Below are positions 1-9,859 of a DNA stretch of 64,000 bases, in pieces. Source of the stretch: Plasmodium coatneyi (Eukaryota; Apicomplexa; Aconoidasida; Haemosporida; Plasmodiidae); contig NC_033567.1 of NCBI RefSeq assembly GCF_001680005.1, positions 310,001 through 374,000 of the forward strand, read 5' to 3'. Both the position numbers and the translations under genes were made by a program. The notes below the pieces were generated by a model. It did not search any database. It saw nothing but the letters and a program-made list of their open reading frames with translations, and was not told the DNA's origin. How positions within the stretch are numbered: the first letter of the stretch is position 1; every line of letters begins with the position of its first letter.

Positions 1-503
1 AAGAAGAAAAATAAATTTTGTGTAAATGTGCGATGCGCGCTCGAAAGGATGGTGGAGACAGCGGTGCCGTATGACGACAAAACAATGCAGTAGGACAAAA
101 GACGAAATAAATAAATGAACAAATAGGAAGAATCAAAATACGTACGGGCAGATTTCATCGCATAACGAAATGAACGGGGGGAACATAAAATGTAACGCTA
201 TATCTTAACAATTTAAAAAAAAAGTTTGAAAAAAATACTCCCTAAAAATTGATTCCTTCAGAAGGAGTACTCAACCATCACAATAATCGTGGCGCACATT
301 TTCGCGTACCAAATTGGGTTATCTCGTATCAGGCTTATGTATGTGCGCCACAACGTCAACCTCTTCTCCGTTAATGCTTACTCAACTAACGCACGCAGCA
401 GCATGGGATTACTTAAATTTTTTTAATTAAATAGGGAGCTAACCCTTTAATCGTACTTTTGCCCATGTTGAAGGTATTCACTTATCCCCCGTCATGCCCA
501 CTT
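1..503. other. Non-coding stretch downstream of the VAMP7-like gene
   Basis: I see no reading frame with protein-like composition and no RNA gene signature. It presumably holds the 3' untranslated region of the minus-strand SNARE gene that ends at 504. Confidence 0.5.
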
Positions 504-1797
504 TTACACGTTATAGAAGGACCAAATGAGAAAAATAAAAATAGCTATGGACGAAATGAAGTAAATAAGAAATCTATTATCTTCCATCCACATAAAAAAA
601 TTTAGCCTCATGGCTTGGCGTCTAAAGCTTATATTTTCCTGATATAATTTCTCACTCTTGTTAACGAGTATGTCTATTTTTTCTCTCCTCTCCAGTATCT
701 TTTCGATATTTTCGATGATGATATTTTGTATGTTGCTAATTTTATTTTTTATGTTATGCACATCGTTCGATTCGTAGTTGTTGAAGATTCTCTGCAGGGG
801 GTGGTGTGGTGGGAAGGTAGAGCGGCTACAATTTTTGTGCATTAGAGAGATTACCTAGAAAATGTGTGTACGCACGTTTGTATACCCTGTTGGGACTCTA
901 CCTAGCGTTAATGCGTCGTTTTCCCAATCAGAGAAACGGCGCAGTTTCGCACTTACCATGTTTTCTCTCAAAACTGGCTTAAACTCCTCATCCAGCGATA
1001 GGGCAATAAAATCAGACGTGTAGTTAAAGTGCTTAAAGAAACTGCAAACGGGAGGAAATAAATAAATAAAAAAAATACACACATATATGCATATATGCAC
1101 ATGTGCTGCTACACAAGCGCTCACACATGAACACCCCTATTCACGTGCACCACCCAGGTGACGTAGCGCGATCTTCACAATACAACCACTGTCTTACACT
1201 TTCGATATTTCTTCTAGAAAAGCGTAGGGCGTTAGGAAGCCCAGTTCCTTGTCCGTCATGGCCATGAACGTGATGCCATTTTTCATGAGCTGGTGAAAAA
1301 CGTAGCTAAACGGGGGGAGTGAAAAAAAAAAAAAAAAAAAGGGATCCTTGTAGTGGGGGAAACAAATAACCAACTTTGGCACTTATACATATATGCACTT
1401 TAATCCTATTAGCAATGTACTAATGAGCGCCCTTTTCTCTCCCTTAGTAAGCGATTGCCCTTTTGGGGCCCCTCAAAAGTGTACTCATCGTAGATATATG
1501 ATTTCCTCGCGGAATGGGGGGGGATAATCTCCAGAAGCAGTCTGCTTATGTTGGAAAAATTGCCTCCGAATTCGGTGTATTCTGCCAGTACTGTTTTGTC
1601 TAAAGGGGGGTATAAAAGGAGGGGGTTAATAAAACACGCATCTTTACCCTTTGCCTATACAATCGTGTTTACACATGTGTATAAATATACATGTGTTCCG
1701 CGAAGCATGTACTAGGCATGCGCCCTATCCCTCACGCTTCAAATTTGCACTCGTATTGCTTATCACCTCTTGCTACTAAACCATAAATTATAGACAT
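504..1797 (-). CDS. VAMP7: VAMP7-like longin R-SNARE, five exons
   Basis: This is a vesicle-membrane R-SNARE that would pair with Q-SNAREs in endomembrane fusion. By splice phase I join 1767-1797, 1485-1599, 1198-1305, 957-1041 and 504-791, giving about 208 residues; human VAMP7 has 220. The start reads MSIIYGLVAR, as expected for a longin fold, which fills about residues 1-113. The SNARE helix follows, with the zero-layer arginine in LERREKI, then a C-terminal anchor around FLIYFISSIAIFIFLIWSF and a short tail. Introns use GTGATA, GTACAC, GTAAGA and GTAAGT donors. The last acceptor is ambiguous: starting the final exon at 854 instead of 791 adds 21 in-frame codons. The family call is secure. 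The precise compartment (endosomal, Golgi or food-vacuole traffic) is inference. Confidence 0.88.
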
Positions 1798-3001
1798 TTT
1801 CTTCCGTATTAAATGGGTACTTGTTTATTCTTTTATTTGTTCTGTTTGATTCTTCTCTTTTCCAGAATAAGCATAGGTGCCTAGCTGCTACCTATTCTGT
1901 TAGATTCCCTTTCTCAGTTACGTCGAGCGTTCTTCCTGCACGTACGGGAGCTTACATGTGTTTGCATATGCGTATGCTATGGGTGGACCTTAACCTTAAC
2001 CCGTTTAAGTAGGTGTTCCTCTGACGAAGTGACATAAGTGTGAAAAATTAGCAATATGCTTGTTCGCATAAAATAAGCACGTAATTCCTTCACAAAACAA
2101 GCATCAATGGAAAAAAATAAAGGGCCCTTAATAAGCCAAAAAAGAGGTTTAGTTTATGCTACAATAGAGTTAACACAATACATATGTGCGGAATCGTTTG
2201 CTTACATATACATGTACATATTTGTACATAGAGGTAACTAGGGAAAAACCTTTTTTCTAATGGCTACAAAATATATGCCAAGTGTAAAATTTTATCGACG
2301 TAAATTCCGATCACCATAGCAAAGCTTAAAATGTGCTCACACAATGGTGCGCAAATTATTCGGCACTTAAAAAGGGAGGCGGGTGTAATTCGCCGTGGCC
2401 ACCTGAACTGCAAATTTTGTAGGCGGGATGGCATCACATCGCATCGATTAATAACGCGGAAAAGTAAAAAAAAAAAAAAGCAGGATGAAACAATTGTGAA
2501 CATTTTTAAAAATGCTTAATGGAAAAATAAATTTAAAATGGGATTTTCCTTTTTTTCTTCCGAATGGCGCAATATGGTAGGATAAGAAGTATCATGTAGT
2601 GTAAAAATGGTGTGAGAATGCTATACAGTCAGCGCTTTAGCTTTACATGCTAGTGTTTACACAGCATAAGCAATTTTTTTTTTTGTTCTTTTGTTTCTGT
2701 ACAACTGTCAAATACGTGTATATCTAATGTAGATTCAGAGCTTTTCCTTTTTTCTGTGCGTCCATTTATGTATCACATATATTTCCACCGAGTTAGCGTT
2801 GGTATAGTAGCTTTTAATTTTTTAGCACGTCTGGGATGAACTGTTATCAGCTTCCCATTTCGCAACTGAACAGGGCGCAACAAGCCCAAGTTACCTGCGT
2901 ACCCATGTGTTAAGTCTACCTGCAGGACTGTCAAAAGAACGAAACCAACGTACGCGTCAACGCATCAATCTATTCACGCGTGTAAAGTTGAAAAATACAA
3001 A
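1798..3001. other. Divergent intergenic region (VAMP7 / Abitram-like)
   Basis: The two flanking genes are transcribed away from each other, so both promoters should lie here. A less AT-rich patch at about 2330-2460 is open on both strands, but I recognise nothing in it. There are short A and T runs (for example 2466-2478) and no clear RNA gene. Confidence 0.45.
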
Positions 3002-3961
3002 ATGTGCACACTTTGCCCGAACACCAAATCGGAGGAAATTTACAAAACTGTTGTAGAGAAGGTGCTGGAGCACACCTGCCAGGAAAAACCGAGCAAGTAT
3101 TATTTTCTAATTAAGCAAAAACAACACAACTCGAAAGATTTTTCCCTAACCAAAATAACTTTCAGAGAAGAGCCATTGCTCAACTTGGAAGATAACCTTA
3201 AGGAGGATGAAACTTTTGCTTCAGTTTTTAACAATTCAGAAATATCACACAAAAAATCGAAGAAAAAAACAAAAGAAGAGTACCTATTAAAAAAATTAGA
3301 ATCGTCCAATGATACCGTGTCTGATGAACAGATCGTAGCAAAATTAGAGAAGCTCCTAAAATGTGGAAAAAATAACCGGGAAATTATTTTTAAAAAGGAT
3401 AATCTTCACGAATTACATAATTCTTACGCATTTTATGATGATGCATTTTGCGAAAACTTTTACATAATAGGCGATGAGTACGATCTTCAAATGTCCAAAC
3501 AGCTAAATGGCTTGTCCGTCTTGTCACTAAGCAAATGCAGCAGCATTTTTCTCACAATTTTAAGCGATTTAAAAGCAGACAGTTCCAAGAACTTCATACA
3601 ATTAATTAAAGACACTGTAAAAGTAGAATACGATCCAAGATTACTAAATGCTCGCGTATCCGGGAAGAGAAAAAAAAATGCTCTTTTTGTTAACGAAAAT
3701 ATGACTATTTTTAAAATATTTTATAAAAATAAGCTGTACATGGTTAAAAATAAAATATCCGGTTACCAACTCGACATTAATGAAAACCTCGTGGAAAATC
3801 CCCACCTCTTATTTTTAAACCAACAAGAGGCGTGGATACTTATCTTGAAATGCAAGGAAGAGGCTATTTCACAAAAATGTATAACTGCAACTCAGTACGA
3901 AGAAAAACGGAAAAGTGAGATTGAACAGTACGATTGTGTTTTAGGTTCCTTGCGGAAGTAA
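3002..3961 (+). CDS. Abitram (FAM206A/Simiate) family protein with extended N-terminus
   Basis: This is a single-exon protein of 319 residues. The C-terminal half, about residues 140-310, follows the pattern of animal Abitram, a small protein reported to bind actin and influence transcription in neurons. Matching features in order are a DDAFCENFYII segment, VSGKRKKNALF, IFKIFYKNKLYMV, GYQLDINENLVENP, a QEAWILIL strand and the terminal ITATQYEEKRK. The strand pattern resembles a lipoyl/glycine-cleavage-H-like barrel. I see no clear K-containing lipoylation hairpin, so enzymatic lipoylation is not implied. The first 135 or so residues are lysine-rich, have no counterpart in the animal protein, and carry a KKSKKKTKEE basic patch. 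Start: the ATG at 3002 opens the frame; an upstream exon cannot be excluded. The family assignment rests on remembered motifs and is fairly confident; a role in Plasmodium is unknown. Confidence 0.72.
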   Translation: MCTLCPNTKSEEIYKTVVEKVLEHTCQEKPSKYYFLIKQKQHNSKDFSLTKITFREEPLLNLEDNLKEDETFASVFNNSEISHKKSKKKTKEEYLLKKLESSNDTVSDEQIVAKLEKLLKCGKNNREIIFKKDNLHELHNSYAFYDDAFCENFYIIGDEYDLQMSKQLNGLSVLSLSKCSSIFLTILSDLKADSSKNFIQLIKDTVKVEYDPRLLNARVSGKRKKNALFVNENMTIFKIFYKNKLYMVKNKISGYQLDINENLVENPHLLFLNQQEAWILILKCKEEAISQKCITATQYEEKRKSEIEQYDCVLGSLRK

Positions 3962-5275
3962 CCCCCTTAACCTGTTCGTGTGTCACACATATGAGCTCTT
4001 CCCCGGCGTAGGCCACTCGTCGCCCCCTTTTTTTTAAGTATCATGCAGTTCTTCCTGCTTCGTTTGAAAAAAAATTACACAGCTACGCTAGCTGCCTAAC
4101 TTTGAAGCCACCAAAGGGGGATTCCATACAATGTATATGTACATATATATGCATACCGCCTTGTGTGTGGGTACATAATTTTTTTAGCGTTTCGCAGTAA
4201 CTATTTGTTTTCACTGATAAGTGAGAAAGTTTTTAAAACAAATGAGGCAAATGAAATGGGCCTAGCGTCTACACACAGCTATACAAGTGTATATAACTAG
4301 GCGTCCCCTGGCGCGCATGTAAATGTATGCATAAGAGCATGTACACTCATCAGCGCGAATGTGTGTGTGCGGGGGAAAACGCAGTTCCATTTAATGCAAT
4401 ATGATGAAAAGGCAAAATGAGAAATGAAAAATGAAAAAATGAAAAACATTTTCAGCTTATCAGACATTAAAAAAAAATAATAATAAGATGAAAGGAAGCG
4501 ATTTGCAATTATCAAAAAATAATTAACGAAACAGATTAAAATTTAACAACTTATTAAAAAAAAAAAAAAAGGGAAGAAAAAAATTAACATTTTTTACTGT
4601 TATAAATACACTGTTTTAATTACAATTAGTAGCTTTTGACCTAACATACATTTATATACATATATAGTCTGCGATTTCGCAGGATATGTATACGTCATAA
4701 TATTATTGGATACATTATTTTTTTTGTTTCCACTTAACACATTACAACAATATTTAATTCTGAATAAATACAAATGGTAGGTAAAAAAGGGAATGAAAAG
4801 GCACTCAAATGGCAAATTCTGCTAATTTAAATGATAAAAACAGATTGTGTAAAAAATTATTATCCTTTTATTATTTCTTCAGAATAATAATATTGTAACT
4901 TAATACGTTGAGCTTTTACAGAAAAAAAATTTTAATGCCTGATGGCAAAAAAAAAATTCTGCATATATATATATGAGCAGTACACATACTAGCAAATATA
5001 TATATACGTCTTTTAATTAATCAAACGTCAGTTTTCTTCTGAATGGTTCGTTTTTTTTCTTCTGCGTTATTAGTTCATTTGGGTCACAGCATCATACATC
5101 ACCATGTTTCTCCTTTTCGTTCTTCTCTTAATTATTCACCAGGTTTACGGTTGTTATTATAATTACTTTCCATTTTTATTGCCACATGGCTAGCGTTATA
5201 TTCGTCATATATACTAATAATCACCTTCTTCAGTGCAACTTTCTTTTCTTCCGCACAAAGACCCATTAATACTAT
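3962..5275. other. Convergent intergenic region
   Basis: This lies between two converging genes and should hold both 3' untranslated regions. It is very A/T-rich with homopolymer runs (4556-4570) and (TA)n patches around 4966-5005. I searched it for WD40-coding exons that could extend the upstream LisH gene and saw none. Confidence 0.5.
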
Positions 5276-8200
5276 TTAATTTTTGCTCCTTTCTTCGCCT
5301 ACCTCCCTCGCTGTGTGCACCTCCATACTGTTTTTCCTTTCGTTTGTTTTTAAAAAAGTCCCTTCCCCAGGGGAATTTTCATCCATCTTATCATAAGATT
5401 CGTGATCATCCCCGTTGGCAGTACTAGGGCTTCTGTTATAATAATTCTTGTCAGATTTATTAAACGATATTTTATTATGTCCTCCTATTTTTGCCTTATC
5501 CAATTCCGCGTTTCCATCATGCCCAAACTGGTGCAGGTCACCATTTTCGGCCCCTCTGAATTCACTCTCCACTCCTCGACCAAGTTCACCATCTTCCTTT
5601 TCCTCCTTCATATCTAATGAACTATCCCCTTTACATTTGTTAGCCCCCTTATTTGGCGATTTCCGCGTTAGTTTTTTAAAAAATTCTTTGTTCATTTCGT
5701 TTTTATAATTTTCTTCATAAATGGAAGACTTCTTCCTTTTTTTTTCCTCTACACATATTTTATCATTTTCGCGTTCTTCCATTGGGGGGGTAACTCCTCC
5801 TTGACCTTTCACACCCCTATTGTAATCGTATGATCTTTTCTGTTTCCTCACAGGTGACCCCCCCGCCGATGCTACATCTTCCTCCGATGCTGCATCTTCC
5901 GCCTCGTTCGTTTGTTCTCTCCTGGGATGCTCCTTTTCGTATTTAGCCTCCATATATTCATCCTTTATCAGCTTGCTCTTTTGGCTAAATTTGTTGTACC
6001 GGTCTTTACTACTGCTGACGTGTTCGTAGGGCTCACTTGGTGGAGGATCTTGCCCATCCTGCGGCAGCACCTGTTCGTTCTTTGAACCATCCTTAACAGT
6101 GCTGCCCTTGCTATTACCATTAAAGCTTTCTTTATTGCTATCGTTATTATGACTATCCTCACTTGATCCATCATTACCAGAACTGTTATTAAAAATAGAA
6201 CTTATTTTCTTATTCAAAAAATTTGTAAAACTGAAATTAAGTTCATTTTTATTTGAGTTATTATTCCCTTCTTTTCCTTCCACCTCGGGGGGTTCACCAC
6301 ACTCCCCCATTAGCATAGCTGCGTCGTTTAAAATATCCCCATTTAACGACTTTTCGCTTGCTAATGCTTCTTCCTGTATATTCCCATCATACACATAATT
6401 AGGACATCCATCGTAATGCGCTACAGTTATAATGGAGCTATCCAGTTCACTTTTAACCCCATCGATTGGAGAATTCTGTGAAGAATAATTCAAAATGACA
6501 TTTGCAATGCTACTCTTCTTAAAATTGGCATACGTATCATCATTCGTTTGGTTGTCCACTGTTGCTTTCTTGTTAATAGAACTGCGTGGGGAATTATCCC
6601 TCCTGTGAGCAAAATTATTGGTACTGTCCTCGAAAAGGCCATGGGAAAAGTTTTCACTATTATAATCTTCATCGTCTTTGGAAAATTCAGAATAATCCAC
6701 TTCTGAGTTTTCATCAGACAATTCATCATCATCGTCCTCATCGTCATCCTCATCATCATCCCGTCTGTTATTTTTTTTCTGCTTCGATGTGACGCTTTTA
6801 TTATTACCCTTTTCTTTTATTTCCTTTTTTAGCGAACTTTTTATCGTTTTCTTGCTATTATTTGTTGAATTACTGGATATACTTTCTTTTTTCTTTTTTT
6901 TCACTTTTTTCTTTTTTTTATTTGATGATGAATTGCTACTTTGACGTGTGTTCCCACCACTTAACTCCCTTTTTTTCGCATTGCTATGGTTGTTACTATT
7001 GCTCAAATTAGTTCCTTTGCCACTTGGTGTGTTTACATTATTCTTCTTAATGTTGTTATTTAAGTTATTGTTTTTCTTAGCAGAATTGTGCTTAGTAGAC
7101 GTCACCTTATCCTCCTTCATATTGAACACGTGATTATTTTCCTTCCCTTTATAATCAGAAAGGATGCTATCACTCATGTTGTTACATTTGCTGTTCTGAT
7201 CTTCACTCCCCTTACTGGATTTACTCACAATTCTCATAACTTTGGACTTTTTTCGTTGATTCCCACTAGTGCTAATATGATCGGATTCGTTTTTCACGTT
7301 GGATTCCTTCCTCCTTGTGTTATTGCTTCCACTGCGCTTGTTACTACTACTAACGACGGTGCTGTTTTTTTTACTGCTTCCCCCGGCATTGTTGTTATGC
7401 CCGCTGGCTGACTCACTGTTCTTGTTCTTGTTGTTCTTATTGTTACTGTTACTGTTATTGTTACTGTTATTGTTGCTATTGTTACTGCCGCTGGTGTTAC
7501 TGTTATTATTCTTCTTATTTGAGGGGCTTTTCTTGGACTTTTTTGCTTGCGCGAAAATGTTCGCGTAATTCCTCTTGATATCCTTAAAAGATATGTTGCT
7601 GTCGTTATAGTTTAACGAAGCAAAGTTTGAAAAGCTGCTGCTGTAAATGCTGGGCTTCGAGCTCGTTTTCGCCTTGCCGGCATTACTATCACTTTTGTTA
7701 TTGCTACTGTTGTTACTGTTGTTACTGTTACTACTGTTTTTACTGTTACTACTGTTTTTACTGTTGTTACTGTTGTTAGTGGCGTCTTTGTCATTCCCGT
7801 TACTAACCTGGTTCACATTTTTGTTGTTATCCTGGTTGGATTTCCCGTTTGCCCCCTCGATGTCAGCTTTTCCCCCACCTTTCTTGCTAACAGAGTTCTT
7901 CTTAGCATTAGCATCGCTGGAGCCATGGCCATTAACACTGTTAAGGGAGGGATCATTTTTCACGTCAGTGACGCTGACAGAGTTGGGCAAATTACCTTTA
8001 ACGATATTATTATTGCCAAACGTTTTGCTACTCGAGGTGAATGTGTTTAAATTATTGCTGGAGCTTTTCTCATTCTCCCGAATTTCTGCTTTGTTTTCCT
8101 GTTCCTCTGATAAATCGCTTTCCTCAGCAAAACATTCGTGTCTTTTAAAAAGGGAAAAGGGTTCATTACAGGAAATCCTCGCATTGTTATGTTCGGTATG

Positions 8201-8407
8201 GTACTCTATAAATATGAATATCAGTGCCTTCTGCATGAAGGTCACCAGAGCATGACATGGCAGCTTTTCATCATGACTTATATAGTACGAATTTTTGGAT
8301 ATATTTGCTTCATTAAAAAAAGCGTAGGCAGCATGGATAAATCCATTCTCTACTAAATAGCGATAAACAATCAAATTAACTTCATCTGATGATAGGTGTA
8401 TTTTCAT
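5276..8407 (-). CDS. LisH/TBL1-like N-terminal domain protein with long Asn/Ser/Lys-rich tail, no WD40
   Basis: This is a single-exon protein of 1043 residues. Residues 1-70 closely follow the N-terminus of TBL1/TBLR1 (SIF2 in yeast): LSSDEVNLIVYRYLVENGF is a LisH motif, followed by an F-box-like segment containing LVTFMQKALIFIF. In animals this part tetramerises and docks the NCoR/SMRT-HDAC3 corepressor. The usual WD40 propeller is missing; instead there are about 950 residues of low complexity. These include Asn/Ser runs (about 195-330 and further on), a lysine block near 490-505, an acidic DDDEDDDEDDDDE run near 553-568, and charged repeats to the end. The basic and acidic blocks suggest a nuclear protein (inference). 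The stop at 5276 is clean and no downstream exon is visible. Alternatively it is a generic LisH scaffold rather than a corepressor subunit. Confidence 0.75.
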   Translation of the reverse strand: MKIHLSSDEVNLIVYRYLVENGFIHAAYAFFNEANISKNSYYISHDEKLPCHALVTFMQKALIFIFIEYHTEHNNARISCNEPFSLFKRHECFAEESDLSEEQENKAEIRENEKSSSNNLNTFTSSSKTFGNNNIVKGNLPNSVSVTDVKNDPSLNSVNGHGSSDANAKKNSVSKKGGGKADIEGANGKSNQDNNKNVNQVSNGNDKDATNNSNNSKNSSNSKNSSNSNNSNNSSNNKSDSNAGKAKTSSKPSIYSSSFSNFASLNYNDSNISFKDIKRNYANIFAQAKKSKKSPSNKKNNNSNTSGSNNSNNNSNNNSNSNNKNNKNKNSESASGHNNNAGGSSKKNSTVVSSSNKRSGSNNTRRKESNVKNESDHISTSGNQRKKSKVMRIVSKSSKGSEDQNSKCNNMSDSILSDYKGKENNHVFNMKEDKVTSTKHNSAKKNNNLNNNIKKNNVNTPSGKGTNLSNSNNHSNAKKRELSGGNTRQSSNSSSNKKKKKVKKKKKESISSNSTNNSKKTIKSSLKKEIKEKGNNKSVTSKQKKNNRRDDDEDDDEDDDDELSDENSEVDYSEFSKDDEDYNSENFSHGLFEDSTNNFAHRRDNSPRSSINKKATVDNQTNDDTYANFKKSSIANVILNYSSQNSPIDGVKSELDSSIITVAHYDGCPNYVYDGNIQEEALASEKSLNGDILNDAAMLMGECGEPPEVEGKEGNNNSNKNELNFSFTNFLNKKISSIFNNSSGNDGSSEDSHNNDSNKESFNGNSKGSTVKDGSKNEQVLPQDGQDPPPSEPYEHVSSSKDRYNKFSQKSKLIKDEYMEAKYEKEHPRREQTNEAEDAASEEDVASAGGSPVRKQKRSYDYNRGVKGQGGVTPPMEERENDKICVEEKKRKKSSIYEENYKNEMNKEFFKKLTRKSPNKGANKCKGDSSLDMKEEKEDGELGRGVESEFRGAENGDLHQFGHDGNAELDKAKIGGHNKISFNKSDKNYYNRSPSTANGDDHESYDKMDENSPGEGTFLKTNERKNSMEVHTAREVGEERSKN

Positions 8408-8455
8408 TTTATTTATAACGGAAACATTAACTCTGCAAGGTTTTTCTTTTTGTAC

Positions 8456-8479
8456 AAAAAAAAAAAAAAAAAAAAAAAA
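8456..8479 (+). repeat. Poly(A) tract of 24 bases
   Basis: An uninterrupted run of A sits about 50 bases upstream of the LisH gene ATG (minus-strand gene). Poly(dA:dT) tracts near Plasmodium start sites are thought to disfavour nucleosomes; here that is inference. Confidence 0.8.
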
Positions 8480-8940
8480 GAGAATAAAAAGGGAATAAAA
8501 GGCGGGAACAAACTGAAACTGGGTAATGCTATTTCTGCGCAGTGGTTCAGCAAGCAGGTTCGTTTGACTCCCCCACTTGATCGTTCCCTTAAACGTTTGC
8601 TTCTTCCGCTCCCGACGCTTGTCGGCTGGCTTTTCCCCTTACGTTTGCTCCCGCCCTTTTCTGTACTCCTTCCCTGATTGTAATATTTCGTACTATTTTC
8701 TCTCTTTCTTGCTTGTTCCTTATACTTTTATGTTAAACATGTATAATAATACGAGCTTTTACATTTCATTTCGCTTTGTTTCCTCTTTGTTTTCATTTTG
8801 TTCCTTCATTTCCTCGAAACAAATAAATTTAATTTGCTTAATTTCTCATTCATCAACTTGTATATTCGTATATTCATGCGTAATTATGCATATAAACATA
8901 AAATGCTGTTTTAATCACGGTAAAAATTGTTTTCTTTTAC

Positions 8941-9000
8941 GAACGTGATAATAATATGTATATGTTTGTATATGTATGTACATGTATGTATATTTTTATA
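8941..9000 (+). repeat. TATG/TATA simple repeat
   Basis: An imperfect run of the TATG tetramer with interruptions, typical intergenic microsatellite sequence. Confidence 0.5.
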
Positions 9001-9035
9001 TTCATTCAAATATGTATAATTGCTATTCCATATGC

Positions 9036-9059
9036 TTTTTTTTTTTTTTTTTTTTTTTT
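9036..9059 (+). repeat. Poly(T) tract of 24 bases
   Basis: An uninterrupted run of T in the non-coding region, about 630 bases upstream of the LisH gene start. Confidence 0.8.
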
Positions 9060-9821
9060 ATTTTTTGGCTAAAATTGGAACCATAAAATAATGCAAAATT
9101 TTTTTATATAATTTATTTTACATGTACTCATTTGACCGGTATCATTGTATAATTATGAGCAGTGCTGCTTCTTTTTTCCCCTTTCCCAATTGTGGCTTAA
9201 TAATTATTTAATTTTATCTTTGCGTTCGTACGCTATTAATGCCGTATTTATGCTATATTTTTTCATGCACTTTTTTCCGTTTCCTTTTTTTTAAACGGAT
9301 AAAAAAGTATGTTACTTTTAAAAAAAAGGCTGTTCCCCGCCCTCTGGTTTGGCAATTTGCAGTTCTACATTTCAGTAATTATGAGAACCTTCATTTTATT
9401 TAATTTTTTTTTTTTCTTTTCCCTTTCGTGACAATTCATAACAAACGTAATTTTGGCATGTACCCAAGTACATGCATAATAAGTATATAATACGCTTGTA
9501 CAAACATATATGCCATATGCGAACGTACATGTGAAAATTTATCGTACAGAATCATGTAAGCATTATGCTCTTTGTACGCATTGTAAGCGTTTTAATTTAT
9601 CCATGCGCTTATGTGGGTACTCATTTTTATTCCTTTTATTTGCTCTACATATTTGCCGTACTTTTGCCTTTCACGTCGAATATTTTACATCATTTTAAAT
9701 GATATGACTACAAAATGGGGGGTACGCTGAAAACGATTTTGCATTGACATGATAAGGTTCACCATATCCCCTTTCAATCGATCAGAAAGCAATTCCCCGT
9801 ATGTATGTCAAATATACGTAT

Positions 9822-9859
9822 GTACGTATGTAGATATATATTTATATGTACATACGTAC
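9822..9859. repeat. 11-bp perfect inverted repeat within TACG/TATG simple sequence
   Basis: The arm GTACGTATGTA at 9822-9832 is matched by its reverse complement at 9849-9859 across a 16-base AT-rich spacer. It could form a hairpin or cruciform, but it lies in alternating purine-pyrimidine simple sequence, where such matches arise by chance. Confidence 0.5.

Noticed and set aside
2331..2519. Plus-strand frame with a CKFC motif and basic tail
   Set aside because: Both strands are open here, no splice partner was found, and a CxxC alone is weak; left as intergenic.
6490..6759. Minus-strand frame rich in Met and Arg overlapping the LisH gene
   Set aside because: It is an out-of-frame reading of the GAT/GAA acidic repeat in the LisH protein.
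7647..8255. Plus-strand Leu-rich frame of 202 codons
   Set aside because: Its poly-Leu runs are the complement of Asn/Ser repeats in the minus-strand LisH gene.
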